This document shows positions 1-10,400 of a stretch of DNA of 64,000 bases, piece after piece. The stretch's first letter is position 1, and each line of letters begins with the position of its first letter. A program made the position numbers and the translations under genes. The notes under the pieces were generated by a model, which searched no databases, had not been told where the DNA came from, and was given only the letters and a program-made list of their open reading frames with translations. Origin of the DNA: UBA2033 sp035345875 (lineage in GTDB: Bacteria; Spirochaetota; Leptospiria; Leptospirales; Leptospiraceae); NCBI GenBank assembly GCA_035345875.1, contig DAORDH010000009.1, positions 62,001 to 126,000 of the forward strand. The letters run 5' to 3'.

Positions 1-609
1 GTTATCATCATTGGTTGGGTGAGTTATGTAATTATATCAATGGATTTTTTGCCAATTCTTCTAACTGGTGATATGGGTTTAAAGAGTGCTCTGCGATTGC
101 TGGCAATTTCCTCCGTTAAAATCTTTCTAGTTGTAGGTGTCATTTTATTTGCACTGAGTATTTATGATTATTTTTATCAGAAAGCTGAATTTGAAGATTC
201 TATCAAGATGACTCCCTCCGAAGCAAAGCAGGAAATGAAAGAAAGTGAAGGGGATCGGTCTTTACTGAATCGTAGAAGGCAAATGGTTAGAGATTTTATT
301 CGTAGGGGTATGTTGCAAAGAGTTCCAAAGGCAGATGTTGTGATTGTAAATCCGACCCACTATTCCGTTGCACTTGTTTATGATGCTAAAGTTCACTCCG
401 CACCAATGGTAACTGCTAAAGGAATAGATGAATTAGCTCTTATGATTCGTCGTCTAGCTAAAAAGCATAACGTTCCAATTGTAGAAGATCGTTTACAGGC
501 AAGATTGTTATATGATGAAGTCGATGTGGATCAAGAAATTCCTTCTAAGTTTTTTAGAGCAGTTTCTATTATCATATCCAGATTAGATAAATTTAGGAGA
601 GTCGCTTAA
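1..609 (+). CDS. flhB: Flagellar biosynthesis protein FlhB, C-terminal part (5' end outside window)
   Basis: FlhB is the export-gate component of the flagellar type III secretion system that switches substrate class from rod/hook to filament. The open frame runs in from base 1 without a start, so only the last 202 or so residues are present: the end of the transmembrane region (hydrophobic stretch at about residues 25-55 of the visible part) and the cytoplasmic domain. The autocleavage motif NPTH is visible at about bases 349-360, followed by the conserved AVALxY-like strand (SVALVYDA). The stop codon overlaps the flhA start by one base (TAATG), so the two genes are translationally coupled. 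Identity is secure from the motif and context. Confidence 0.95.
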   Translation, partial: VIIIGWVSYVIISMDFLPILLTGDMGLKSALRLLAISSVKIFLVVGVILFALSIYDYFYQKAEFEDSIKMTPSEAKQEMKESEGDRSLLNRRRQMVRDFIRRGMLQRVPKADVVIVNPTHYSVALVYDAKVHSAPMVTAKGIDELALMIRRLAKKHNVPIVEDRLQARLLYDEVDVDQEIPSKFFRAVSIIISRLDKFRRVA

Positions 610-2723
610 TGAGTGAGAAAAAATGGTATAACCAATCCGATGTAGTTATGGGGGTCGGAGTCATTGCGATTGTTGCAATGTTGATCATACCTCTACCTGG
701 ATTCATACTGGATTTATTAATTGTAGTCAGTCTTGCGGCTGGACTTATGATTCTTCTTACATCTTTATCTGTAAAAGAAGCATCAGACTTTTCAATATTT
801 CCAAATTTGCTTTTAATCTCAACATTGTTTCGTTTAGCACTTAACGTTTCTACAACAAGACAAATCTTATCACAGGGAGCTAGTTTTAATAGTCACATCA
901 TTGAAGCATTTGGAACTTTCGTTGTGGGTGGTGGAACAGGGCTTGGGAAGTATGTAGTTGGTTTTATTATCTTTTTGATTTTAACAATTGTTCAGATTTT
1001 AGTTATTACAAAGGGTGCGACTCGTATTTCAGAAGTAGCCGCTAGGTTTACTTTGGATGCGTTACCTGGTAAGCAGATGGCGATTGATACTGAGTTATCA
1101 AGTGGAAATATCAATGAAGAGGAAGCAAGAAAAAGAAGAAAAAAGATTCAAAGAGAAGTAGATTTTTATGGGGCAATGGATGGAGCGAGTAAATTCGTCC
1201 AGGGGGATGTTAGGGCAGGGCTTATAATTACCGCAATCAACCTTCTCGGTGGAATTATTATTGGTGTATCTATCCGTGGAGAAAGTTTTGTTTCTGCTAT
1301 TGAAACATACGGCAAGTTTACAATTGGAGACGGACTTGTATCTCAAATTCCTGGTCTCTTATCTACAACAGCAACTGGTATGATTGTAACTCGAGCTGGT
1401 TCAGAATCAGAACTTGCAGAAGAGTTCAAAGCGCAATTATTTAATAATCCAAAAACATTATACGTTGTTTCTGGGAGTTTGGGTCTAGCATCTTTAATCC
1501 CTGGGTTGCCATTTTTTTCTCTTTTGCTTTTTTCTCTATGTTTTGCCTATTTAGCATACTCGATTGAGCAGAATGCAAAAGAGTCGTTAGCTGCTATTGA
1601 AAGAAAGGCTGGAGAAAGTAAAGCTGAGAAAAAGCCAGACTATTACAAAGAGTTACGCACCGATCCAATCGAAGTAGAACTTGGTTTGAATTTAGTTCCA
1701 TTAGTGGATACTAATCAGGGAGGAGTATTACTCGATCAAATTTCGAATTTACGTAGAAGATTTGCGATTGATACAGGACTTGTTATTCCTGCTGTGCGAA
1801 TTTTAGACAATCTTGAATTGCATCAGGATTCTTATGCAATTAAGATACATGGAGTTGTTGTTGGAGAGAGTAAAATCCGACCAGATCGTCTGATGGCTTT
1901 GGACAATGCAAAGAAAGTGACTGAACCTGTTAAGGGAGAAGACTTTATCGAGCCTACATTTGGCTATAAAGCAAAATGGATTGATCCTGCTGATAAAGTG
2001 GATGCAGAGAATAAGGGATATACAGTCGTTGATGCGTCAACCGTTATAGTAACTCATTTAAAAGAATTAATTTCTAATCATGCAGCGACTATTCTTGGAA
2101 GAGAAGAGGTTAAAAGTTTACTTGAACATCAGAAAACAACTCATCCTACTCTCATTTCTGAACTCGAAGATAAAAAAGTCGGGATTGGACTTATTCAACA
2201 AGTATTGCAAAATCTTCTTAAAGAAGGTTTGGGTATTCGTAATTTAAGCACAATTTTAGAATCGATTGCAAACAATGAGTCTAGATCAAGGGATCCATTT
2301 TTTCTTTCAGAAAATGTAAGGCAGGCTATTTCTAAACAGATTGTGATTGATTATTTAAGTTCAGATGGTAAACTTCATGTAATTACATTAGATCCAAGAG
2401 TAACGGATCGATTGAGTAAAGGTATAGTGGTTGATCCGATTGAGGGAAGCTTAATTTCGATCCCACCTGATTATTACAATAAACTAATAGAAGCTGCTGC
2501 GCGGGAATACAATCGATGTCACAGCGAGGGTAAATTTCCAATTTTTGTAGTAAGCAGACCTATTAGAATGCCACTATCGTATATGTTTGCAAAAGAATTT
2601 CCACCTAGAAATTTTGCAGTGCTTGCTATTGAGGAAATTCAGTCTTCAACTAAGACTGTTATGGATGGAGTGATCAATGTTCAATCCAATGAAGGTGTTA
2701 GGGTTGCAACAAACAGAGGTTAA
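609..2723 (+). CDS. flhA: Flagellar biosynthesis protein FlhA
   Basis: FlhA is the large integral-membrane component of the flagellar export apparatus; its cytoplasmic ring docks chaperone-substrate complexes. The 704-residue length is normal for the family. The N-terminal half (about residues 12-330) carries several membrane segments and the FHIPEP-family signature area (FPNLLLISTLFRLALNVSTT, then DALPGKQMAIDTEL with the conserved loop ending EEEARKRR). The C-terminal half is the soluble domain. The start ATG overlaps the flhB stop and has an AGGAGAG Shine-Dalgarno sequence just upstream. No sign of damage. Confidence 0.97.
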   Translation: MSEKKWYNQSDVVMGVGVIAIVAMLIIPLPGFILDLLIVVSLAAGLMILLTSLSVKEASDFSIFPNLLLISTLFRLALNVSTTRQILSQGASFNSHIIEAFGTFVVGGGTGLGKYVVGFIIFLILTIVQILVITKGATRISEVAARFTLDALPGKQMAIDTELSSGNINEEEARKRRKKIQREVDFYGAMDGASKFVQGDVRAGLIITAINLLGGIIIGVSIRGESFVSAIETYGKFTIGDGLVSQIPGLLSTTATGMIVTRAGSESELAEEFKAQLFNNPKTLYVVSGSLGLASLIPGLPFFSLLLFSLCFAYLAYSIEQNAKESLAAIERKAGESKAEKKPDYYKELRTDPIEVELGLNLVPLVDTNQGGVLLDQISNLRRRFAIDTGLVIPAVRILDNLELHQDSYAIKIHGVVVGESKIRPDRLMALDNAKKVTEPVKGEDFIEPTFGYKAKWIDPADKVDAENKGYTVVDASTVIVTHLKELISNHAATILGREEVKSLLEHQKTTHPTLISELEDKKVGIGLIQQVLQNLLKEGLGIRNLSTILESIANNESRSRDPFFLSENVRQAISKQIVIDYLSSDGKLHVITLDPRVTDRLSKGIVVDPIEGSLISIPPDYYNKLIEAAAREYNRCHSEGKFPIFVVSRPIRMPLSYMFAKEFPPRNFAVLAIEEIQSSTKTVMDGVINVQSNEGVRVATNRG

Positions 2724-2791
2724 GAGAGAAAGTCAAATTATCTTTTGATTGTAATCGGATAAGTATGCAATGATTGTAAAGAGGTAGAACC

Positions 2792-4069
2792 ATGGATTTT
2801 GTAAAAATAAAAGGAAAAGATATACAAGACTGTTTTATGCAAATGAAAATGAAGTATGGACCAGAAGCTCATGTTTATAACCAAAGAGTGGTTATAGAAG
2901 GAGGCATCATGGGAACTAAACTTTTATCTAAAAAATTCTACGAAATTGAAATCGGAATTCCTGAACAACAAACATCGAAAGATAGAGTTGAGAAAAAACT
3001 ACAGGATTTAAAAGAATTATTAAGACAAAAATCTGAAGATGACACAAGAAAAAAAAGCATTCACGATTTAAAGCCATTACTGCAAGATGAGAAATCTTAT
3101 TCTGTATTTAAATCTCTAGAAAAAGAAGAAGATGCGATAGTTGATACAAATCAGAACCAGAGTAAGAATCTTGGCTTATCAATTAAAGACGAGATTACAA
3201 AAAAGGATTCTGGAAAAAACAATGCAAATGAATCAACCTATTTAAAACGTTTGAAGGAAAGATTAATTTCAGAAGGAATGACATTAGATTTTTTACAAGA
3301 GTTGATTATTAAAACAGATAAACATTTATCATCAATTGATAAAGAAAAACCTTCTGCTGTAAACGATAAGTTTGCTGGAATACTAGAAGACCGTATTAGT
3401 GTAGATTCAGACTTATTCACAGGAACATCTCGTGGCAAGAGAAAAGTAATTTTTTTTATTGGACCGACAGGAAGTGGAAAGACTACTACTGTTGCGAAAT
3501 TAGCAGCTAAGTATTTTTTACATATGGGAAGAATGGTTTCTCTCTATACAACAGATAATTACAAGATAGCCGCTATTGAACAATTGAAACGTTATGCGGA
3601 TACAATGGACATCCCGTTCTATCCAGTGAAAGATGTTAAACGTTTACAGGAGCAATTGCTTCGAGATGGGTCTGAATTAATTCTAGTAGATACGCCTGGT
3701 TATAATCATAAAAACCAAGATTTTGCAAATCGAATGAAGCAATATAAAGATGCATTCAGCGAAAAGGATCAGATAGAAAATATTCTAATATTACCGGCAA
3801 CATCTTCGTATAGCAATATGAAATCTGTCATTGCAGCATACGAAAGTATAGGATTTAAGAGAATAATCTTGACAAAAATAGATGAAGCGGATTATGTAAG
3901 TCCTGTACTTGAACTGGCGGATCTAAACAATAAATCCTTTGCTTACTTTAGTTTGGGACAAGAAGTTCCGTTTGATATAGTAGCAGCTAGTAAAAAGACA
4001 TTGTCTGAAATAGTTGTCTATCCAGACAAGATTAAAGATTTAAAAGGGGATACAGTCGCAACGGGCTAA
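2792..4069 (+). CDS. flhF: Flagellar biosynthesis GTPase FlhF
   Basis: SRP-type GTPase that, with FlhG, sets the position and number of flagella (polar periplasmic flagella in spirochaetes). The 425-residue protein has the usual FlhF layout: a basic, charged, poorly conserved N-terminal region (to about residue 200), then the NG domain. Visible GTPase motifs are the P-loop GPTGSGKTTT near residue 224, the DTPG G3 motif near residue 300 and TKIDEAD (G4) near residue 363. It lies 68 bp after flhA, with a GAGG-type ribosome site before the ATG, and flhG follows after 18 bp. The family assignment is firm. Confidence 0.95.
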   Translation: MDFVKIKGKDIQDCFMQMKMKYGPEAHVYNQRVVIEGGIMGTKLLSKKFYEIEIGIPEQQTSKDRVEKKLQDLKELLRQKSEDDTRKKSIHDLKPLLQDEKSYSVFKSLEKEEDAIVDTNQNQSKNLGLSIKDEITKKDSGKNNANESTYLKRLKERLISEGMTLDFLQELIIKTDKHLSSIDKEKPSAVNDKFAGILEDRISVDSDLFTGTSRGKRKVIFFIGPTGSGKTTTVAKLAAKYFLHMGRMVSLYTTDNYKIAAIEQLKRYADTMDIPFYPVKDVKRLQEQLLRDGSELILVDTPGYNHKNQDFANRMKQYKDAFSEKDQIENILILPATSSYSNMKSVIAAYESIGFKRIILTKIDEADYVSPVLELADLNNKSFAYFSLGQEVPFDIVAASKKTLSEIVVYPDKIKDLKGDTVATG

Positions 4070-4087
4070 TCCCAAAAAAGGAAAACA

Positions 4088-4963
4088 ATGCAGCCAAACC
4101 AAGATGTTTTACCTAATGACGAATTTCCTGCACAGGAATCTGACAAAAGAGGTAGTAAGATTATTGCTATTTCTTCTGGAAAAGGAGGCGTTGGTAAGAC
4201 TGTGTTTACGGTCAACTTGGCTGTTTCTCTTGCAAAAGCAGGAAAAAAAGTTCTAGTTATCGATGGAGATCTTGGACTAGGGAATGTAAATGTATTGTTT
4301 GGATTTATTCCTAAGTTTAATTTATACCATGTTATGAAAGGGCATCGTTCCATTCGGGACATTGTATTTCATACTCCTGAAGGCGTTGATGTTATTCCTG
4401 GTTCCAACGGTTATCCTCAATTTGCAAATTTAGATGATAAATCTAGAGATCAATTGATTCAAAGTTTTTCTCAGCTAGACGCTTATGATTATGTGTTAGT
4501 TGATACGGGCGCAGGGATTGGTCCCAATGTGATAGGTTTTACGTTGTATGCGGATGAAGTCATTCTAGTTGTAGCCCCAGATCCATCGTCTGTAACAGAT
4601 GCCTATGGATTGATAAAGTCTCTCATCTCTCTAGATAAAAAAAAGAAAATTAGTTTCATTGTTAATAAAATCCGATCCGAAGCGGAAGGCAAAAAGGTTG
4701 TAAAGAGAATTACAGAGATTAGTAATAAATTCCTTGGGATCAAACCAATTAGTATTGGCTTTTTATACCAAGATGAGGATGTTGATCGTAGTGTAAGGAA
4801 ACAGAAACCATTTTTATTATTTGCTCCTCGTTGTAAAGCTGCCGAAAATCTATACGAGATAACAGGAACAATCGCAAATATTCCGATTGATCCATATCAG
4901 ACACAACCAAAGATGATGGTGTATTTCAAAAAGTTTCTAAGCTCTTTGATTCCGAATACCTAG
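4088..4963 (+). CDS. flhG: MinD-like ATPase FlhG (YlxH/FleN)
   Basis: ParA/MinD-family ATPase that regulates flagellar number by acting on the FlhF GTPase. The 291-residue protein has the deviant Walker A motif SGKGGVGKT at about residues 29-37, a Walker A' VIDGDLGLGN at about residues 58-67 and a DTGAG Walker B/switch region near residue 138. The N-terminal tail of about 25 residues before the P-loop is where FlhG homologues carry the FlhF-activating helix; here it contains DVLPNDEFP. An AAGGA ribosome site precedes the ATG. The stop at 4961-4963 is part of the Shine-Dalgarno sequence of the next gene, so the two are closely coupled. Confidence 0.93.
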   Translation: MQPNQDVLPNDEFPAQESDKRGSKIIAISSGKGGVGKTVFTVNLAVSLAKAGKKVLVIDGDLGLGNVNVLFGFIPKFNLYHVMKGHRSIRDIVFHTPEGVDVIPGSNGYPQFANLDDKSRDQLIQSFSQLDAYDYVLVDTGAGIGPNVIGFTLYADEVILVVAPDPSSVTDAYGLIKSLISLDKKKKISFIVNKIRSEAEGKKVVKRITEISNKFLGIKPISIGFLYQDEDVDRSVRKQKPFLLFAPRCKAAENLYEITGTIANIPIDPYQTQPKMMVYFKKFLSSLIPNT

Positions 4964-4972
4964 GAGGATTCT

Positions 4973-5452
4973 CTGCAAGTTAAATTTATAATCGTATTTT
5001 TTGCCATCGCTTTACTGGTTAGTATTTCTTGCGGTGTCATTACTGGAAATAGAATCTTGCATATCGTTTTTGTATCAGGTATTGGTTCATTGATTTTTGG
5101 AGGTCTAGGTTTAGGAATTTATATGGTTCTCGAAAATAAAGTTCCTGAATTTTTAGATTTTCTGGCGGAAGTAGGTGGTGGAATCGGATTTCGTAGAGCT
5201 GCTTCGAGTGATCCTATGGGAATGGGCGGCAATTACTCCTCAGACAATGAAATTAAATTAACCAAAAGTGATGAATCAATGAGTAGTGATTTTGGTGGTG
5301 GCGATATTTCATCAGGCAAAACCAAAGATGGAAAGTTTGGAGATCATATTATCATCAATAACATTCCAATTAAAAATGAGCCAAAACTCATGGCAGAAGC
5401 AATACGAACAATCATGTCGCAAGACGACGGAGAAACTCCCAAACAAGCCTAA
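4973..5452 (+). CDS. Small membrane protein of the flagellar operon, probable CTG start
   Basis: Unrecognised protein at the end of the flhB-flhA-flhF-flhG operon. A strong Shine-Dalgarno sequence (GGAGG, 4963-4967) overlaps the flhG stop. The only in-frame codon at proper spacing that can start translation is CTG at 4973, giving about 159 residues. A later TTG at 5057 is the next usable start but has a weaker ribosome site and would remove the first membrane segment. From the CTG the protein has two hydrophobic segments (about residues 4-22 and 28-52), a PEFLDF amphipathic stretch and a polar Gly/Ser/Asp-rich tail. A role linked to flagellar assembly is inferred only from position. Confidence 0.7.
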   Translation: MQVKFIIVFFAIALLVSISCGVITGNRILHIVFVSGIGSLIFGGLGLGIYMVLENKVPEFLDFLAEVGGGIGFRRAASSDPMGMGGNYSSDNEIKLTKSDESMSSDFGGGDISSGKTKDGKFGDHIIINNIPIKNEPKLMAEAIRTIMSQDDGETPKQA

Positions 5453-5478
5453 TCCAAGTGTATACATTCGTCTGGTTT

Positions 5479-5510
5479 AAGAGGAGTTTTGTCTTTATAA
5501 AACACTTCTT
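5479..5510 (+). terminator. Possible terminator hairpin after the flagellar operon
   Basis: Imperfect inverted repeat (arms 5479-5490 and 5499-5510, about 11 of 12 positions pairing if G-U is allowed) with an 8-base loop. It lies between the end of the flhG-associated gene and the convergent lipoprotein gene. No uridine tract follows, so termination is a guess from position and structure. Confidence 0.35.
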
Positions 5511-5559
5511 ACCATTTGCATCCTTGATATAGTTCAATTCAAAAGTCTAAAAAATTTTA

Positions 5560-7041
5560 TCATTCTATATAAGACGCGATTACCATACCACTTCCAGTTG
5601 CAGTGCTTCCAGCGATTGTGCTGATCAAAGAAAGAATTCCATCTGCATTGATTTGATAGGATCTAGTATTGATTGAGTCACCAATAAAAAGAAATCTTCC
5701 ACTTGGATCGGAAATCACAGATGCGGGACTATTTAATCCAGTTACAACAGTTGATGAAGAAGTTAATATTCCTGAAGAATTTAAATCAACTTTATATGCT
5801 GTATTTGCTGTGGAAGAAACGGCATACAGCCATTTGCCTGATTTTTCAATTGCCATTCCTCTAAGTCCAGAAGGGGCAACGGCAAAAAAACCCAAACTAC
5901 CTAAGGCGCCTGTCGTTTGATTTACGCTGAATGCATAGATAGATGTTCCAGTTGCCAAATACACTATATCTAATGTTGGATGAGAGACCATAAAGTTTTG
6001 GGATAATGGCAAGCCAGTATTTTGAACAGAAGAAAGAATTTGACCATTCGATGAATTTAATGCATATGAATATAAATTTGAATCGCCTGAAGAACGAAGC
6101 ACAAACGCAAACTTTCCAGTTCTATCTAAAAAAATGGAAGATGTAACTGTAACACCTACATTAAAAGAAGAATTTTGAACAAGAGTTAGAATTGCTGTAG
6201 ATGGATTGATACTAAAAGATGAAAGTTCAAAGCTTCCAGCATTGGATGCGGAAGCATATAAAAAAGAACCAACACTGTCCACTGTAGCTCCTTGAATACT
6301 AATATAATTCGTAAATGTTGCAGTTTGAAGCGAGCCATCTGTGCTATTAATGATTCTAGGAAGGATTGCATTTCCAGCAGCGCAAAATAGGAATTTGCCG
6401 GAAGAGTCAATGGACACAGAACGGACAGTCCCACTACCGACTACATAGGATGTGATTGGATTTAAAACTCCAGCAGCTGAAATGCTAAAATACTTTAAAT
6501 TAGCAGAGGAATCATAGACATATAGATACTTACCACTTTTTTCAAAATTTTTAATTAGCACAGAAACAGGAGTCGGATTTTCTCCACTGGAATTTGAAGA
6601 GTAAGCGAGTATATGTGTTACGCCTGACGGTATGGTTGTGTTGTCGCTCAATTGAAACGATAGGTCTGCACCTGTTTTTGGGAGAGAGTTTAGAATCGTC
6701 GAATTATATTTAGATGTTCCCGATGTTCCAAAATACAAATTATATTTTTCAATGTCAGATTCATCTACCGCCTTAGTGACACTTATTGTTCCTCCGATTT
6801 TTCCAAAATTTAAAATATCGGTATCTATAAAGTTTACCGACGCCGGTGGATTGCGGGGAGTATTCTGAGAGAGATTGGAATTTATTAAACCTTGAATCAA
6901 ATTGATAGCAGGAAAGAATCTAAATGTATTTCCAATATCATAAGGTGATTTTTTAGCTTTTAAGCAGTTGATAGAAGCAAAAATTAGAATGCAAATTCCT
7001 ACAGAAGTAATTTTTTTATTTAAATCTTGTTTCATTTTCAA
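5560..7041 (-). CDS. Beta-propeller lipoprotein, lactonase/YncE-like
   Basis: Predicted outer-envelope lipoprotein of 493 residues. The N-terminus has a basic start, a hydrophobic core and a spirochaetal lipobox FASINC (Cys about residue 26). After a linker and a short Ig-like segment (about residues 70-165), the rest is made of repeating units of the form SGKFLFCAAG, SVGSFLYASA, TGKFAFVLRS, SGKWLYAVSS and SGRFLFIGDS. This spacing is typical of seven-bladed propellers of the lactonase/YncE type (PF10282-like). In this setting such proteins are usually non-enzymatic surface or periplasmic lipoproteins, and no catalytic residues can be assigned. It is convergent with the flagellar operon and stands alone. 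Confidence 0.75.
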   Translation of the reverse strand: MKMKQDLNKKITSVGICILIFASINCLKAKKSPYDIGNTFRFFPAINLIQGLINSNLSQNTPRNPPASVNFIDTDILNFGKIGGTISVTKAVDESDIEKYNLYFGTSGTSKYNSTILNSLPKTGADLSFQLSDNTTIPSGVTHILAYSSNSSGENPTPVSVLIKNFEKSGKYLYVYDSSANLKYFSISAAGVLNPITSYVVGSGTVRSVSIDSSGKFLFCAAGNAILPRIINSTDGSLQTATFTNYISIQGATVDSVGSFLYASASNAGSFELSSFSINPSTAILTLVQNSSFNVGVTVTSSIFLDRTGKFAFVLRSSGDSNLYSYALNSSNGQILSSVQNTGLPLSQNFMVSHPTLDIVYLATGTSIYAFSVNQTTGALGSLGFFAVAPSGLRGMAIEKSGKWLYAVSSTANTAYKVDLNSSGILTSSSTVVTGLNSPASVISDPSGRFLFIGDSINTRSYQINADGILSLISTIAGSTATGSGMVIASYIE

Positions 7042-7300
7042 AGCTCTCCTAATTTTTCAAATAACTCAATTCTATTGTTCTGTAAGTGACAGTCTTGTTA
7101 CTTCACTCTCTGTTTTTCTAAACTGTGTAATGATTTGACTTCGACTCATTCGATTGCGAAAGTCTGTTTCTGTATTAGTAGACTTAATTTTTGAAAAACA
7201 TAGTGTTTATCAAAAAAGTCAAGGGAAATTTGTAAAACTTGGTGGCTATAATTAAAATCTGGAGCTCTTGGTTATAACTGAATTTTATCTAGAATATTTG

Positions 7301-7340
7301 GGCTCTTTAAAAATTCTTCATTCAAATTTTTAAGAGAGCC
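7301..7340 (-). terminator. Strong hairpin, probable terminator of the two-kinase operon
   Basis: Long inverted repeat: GGCTCT plus an AT stem on the left, AGAGAGCC on the right, with a loop of about 8 bases. It lies about 100 bp beyond the stop of the hybrid kinase on the minus strand. The remaining 7042-7440 gap holds no recognisable gene; its right-hand part must contain the promoter of the minus-strand propeller lipoprotein that starts at 7041. Confidence 0.5.
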
Positions 7341-7440
7341 TATTTTACTTTAGATTCACCAAAAAAACAATAGATAGCAGATGACAAAACTAATTTCCCG
7401 AGGGATTTCATTTACAGAACCGAATTATTATCTTATCTAT

Positions 7441-10400
7441 TTACTTTTCATTTGATTCACTGATTGGTATTTGAATTAAAACCGTTGTTCCCTTCTCTAT
7501 CTCACTCTCTAAAACAATTTTTCCATTGTGTAATTCTATAATTTTTCGAGCGATAAATAATCCCACTCCTACTCCACTCACTTCATAGGTGAGAGAAGAA
7601 TCTACTCGAAAGAATTTTTCAAAAACTTTTTCTTGGTGCTCCTTCGCTATCCCTATACCTGTATCCGTAATTTGAATTTGTATCCCTGCTGATTCGCTCC
7701 CTGAGCGGAGCCGAAGGGAGCTCTGTCCTATTGATATTTCAATACTGCCACCCGATTTATTATATACGATTGCATTTTTCATTACTGCGGATATTGCTTT
7801 TTCTAAAAGAATGGAATCACCACTTAAATTCATTTTGTTAGGTAAATTTAATTTTAGATTAATTTCTTTTTCTGCCATGAGCGGCTTATATGTATTTACC
7901 ACACGATTTATCAATTCTACTGAATCTAAATCAGAGTTTTGCAACTGTAAATTGGATTCTATATCAGAAATTAAAATTAAATCACTCACATATTCATTTA
8001 ACTTCTGTGCACTATCGTATATCTTATTGGAATATTTTTTTATCTTGTCCGGAAAATCTTTTCCATTGTTTAACATTTCTGCGTATGCATAGATTACGGA
8101 CAATGGTGTTTTTATCTCATGAGATAGATTAGATAAAAACTCATCTTTTACCTTACTCACAAGTGCAATTTCGTTTGTCTTATCCTTTAGTTTTATATGC
8201 GTTTCTACTCGTGAAAGCAATTCTACTTTCGAAAATGGTTTCACAACATAATCATTTCCTTCCGCTTCAAATCCTTCCAGTAAATCACTCGCATTGTTTT
8301 TTGCAGTTAAAAACAAGACTGGAAGTTGATTCATGTCATACTTTTCCCGAATCTTTTCGCATACCTCAAATCCTGTCATATTAGGCATCATAACATCTAA
8401 CAATACAAGATCTGGTTTTTCTTTTTCTAAGTATTCTAGGGCTTCTTTTCCACCAACCATTGTTGTTACTTTGTATCCACGCAACGAAAAATGATTTGAT
8501 ATCACTTGTAAATTTACAGGCTCATCATCAACTACGAGTATATGTGCATTAGCCTTAGTTTTTGATTCATTTTCTTCTATTGCATTCCCTTCTTCTAAAG
8601 ATTGATGAATTGGTGTCATAGTGGACTTTTCAATTTTATGCGGCATACTATCAGTAACCGGTATTGTAAAGTAAAATTTAGAGCCTTTACCCAATTCTGA
8701 TTCTACCCAAATATTTCCACCTTGCAGTTCAACTAGTTGTTTGGTAACGGATAATCCTAAACCTGTTCCTCCATACTTTCTTGTATTGGATGCATCTACT
8801 TGCTCAAAGGATTCAAATACTTTTTCTAATTTGTCTTTTGGAATTCCAATCCCAGTATCTGCGATTTGAATTTCTAAAACTTGTGAGTTTTCCTTTAAAT
8901 TGGCACTCACTGTCACAGATCCTTCTTCGGTGAACTTGATAGCATTCCCTATTACATTGTGTAAGATTTGCTGTAGTCTATTTTCGTCAGCAAGCACAGC
9001 GGTCGTTGATTCTGGAATTTGATTGATCAATTTAAGATTTTTCTTTTTTACCAAAGGCTCTGATAATTGAATCACTAGATTTGTAATAGAATATATATCT
9101 ACAGGTTGTAAATTTACCTGTAATTCTTTGTGTTTTAATTTTGAAAAGTCTAAGATATCATTGATAAGATTAGATAGCCGTCTACCGCTAGATATGATTA
9201 AATTTAAATTAGCTTTAGCTTCTTTTGATTGCTCCCCTGCGACTCCATCTACTAACGACTCGGCTAATCCGATTATACCATTTAGAGGTGTTCTTAGTTC
9301 GTGTGATGTGTTTGCTAGAAACTCATCTTTTTGGCGATCCAGATCTTGTAATTTATGATTTTGCTCTTCTAACTTTCGATTCTGTGATTCCATAGATTGA
9401 GAAAGAGTTTCTACTTGGGTAAATGCATTCGTAAATCTCTTAGATAGAAAAAAGGCCTGTGAGAATACAAAAAACAAAAATCCAAAGGGAGCAAAATGCC
9501 CTGTTCGAATCACTCCGTTTGAAAAGAGTAAATCATTTACTATGGTAATTGTAAATACGAAAAATCCAAATACAAAGGTAATTGCACCAAATCTCTTGCG
9601 GTAAACGGCTAACGACAAGGTATAGATTGAAGTTAGTAAAGCAATGACAATAACCACATGCATGAATGGGAGATATTTAGTAAAAACAATTGGCTCAAAA
9701 AGGATAATTGTCAAAGATAGTAAGAGGGGACTTAGTATTATCCCTTTGCGAAGCCAATTTGGAATTTCAGAAGGAAACACTTTGGCAACAAATTCTATAA
9801 TAATCGGAACGCCTAAATAAAGAATAAGATATTCTATTTTTATTGCTAAGAACCAAGAAAAACCAGGAAATAACTGAACCCAAATTTTTTCTCCGGTCAT
9901 TAAACTTCGTATCGAAATAAATAAACAAAACAATCCAAATAAGAGAGTAGTAGAGTCTTTGGTTCTAAGTAAAAACAATCCTAAATGGTAAAATCCCATT
10001 AGAAACAAAGCACCAAAGATAAATAAATCGAGGCTAATACTGTTTTCGCGCATCCTTTGTAAATCTTGGATTGTCCCAAACCAAGTAAATCCCCAAAGTC
10101 CTCCTTTATCATGACTATAATTCGAAACATGAAATACAAACTCTACTGAATCTTTTAAATCTGGTAATACAATAATATGTGGTCTAAATTCGGGATTAGC
10201 CTCCTCCGCACTCTTTCCGATTTTTCCAACCTCGGTGAGTAGTTTTCCATCTACATAAAACCGAAAGGCGCTACTGGCAGTGGATAATCTAATCGCAAGA
10301 GTATTTCGTTTACTTTCTTCTGCACTGGGTAGTAATACTGTTAGCCGATAGGTTGTAAATCCTGTAGAGCCAATGGGTTTTCCATCTACTTGAAAATTAT

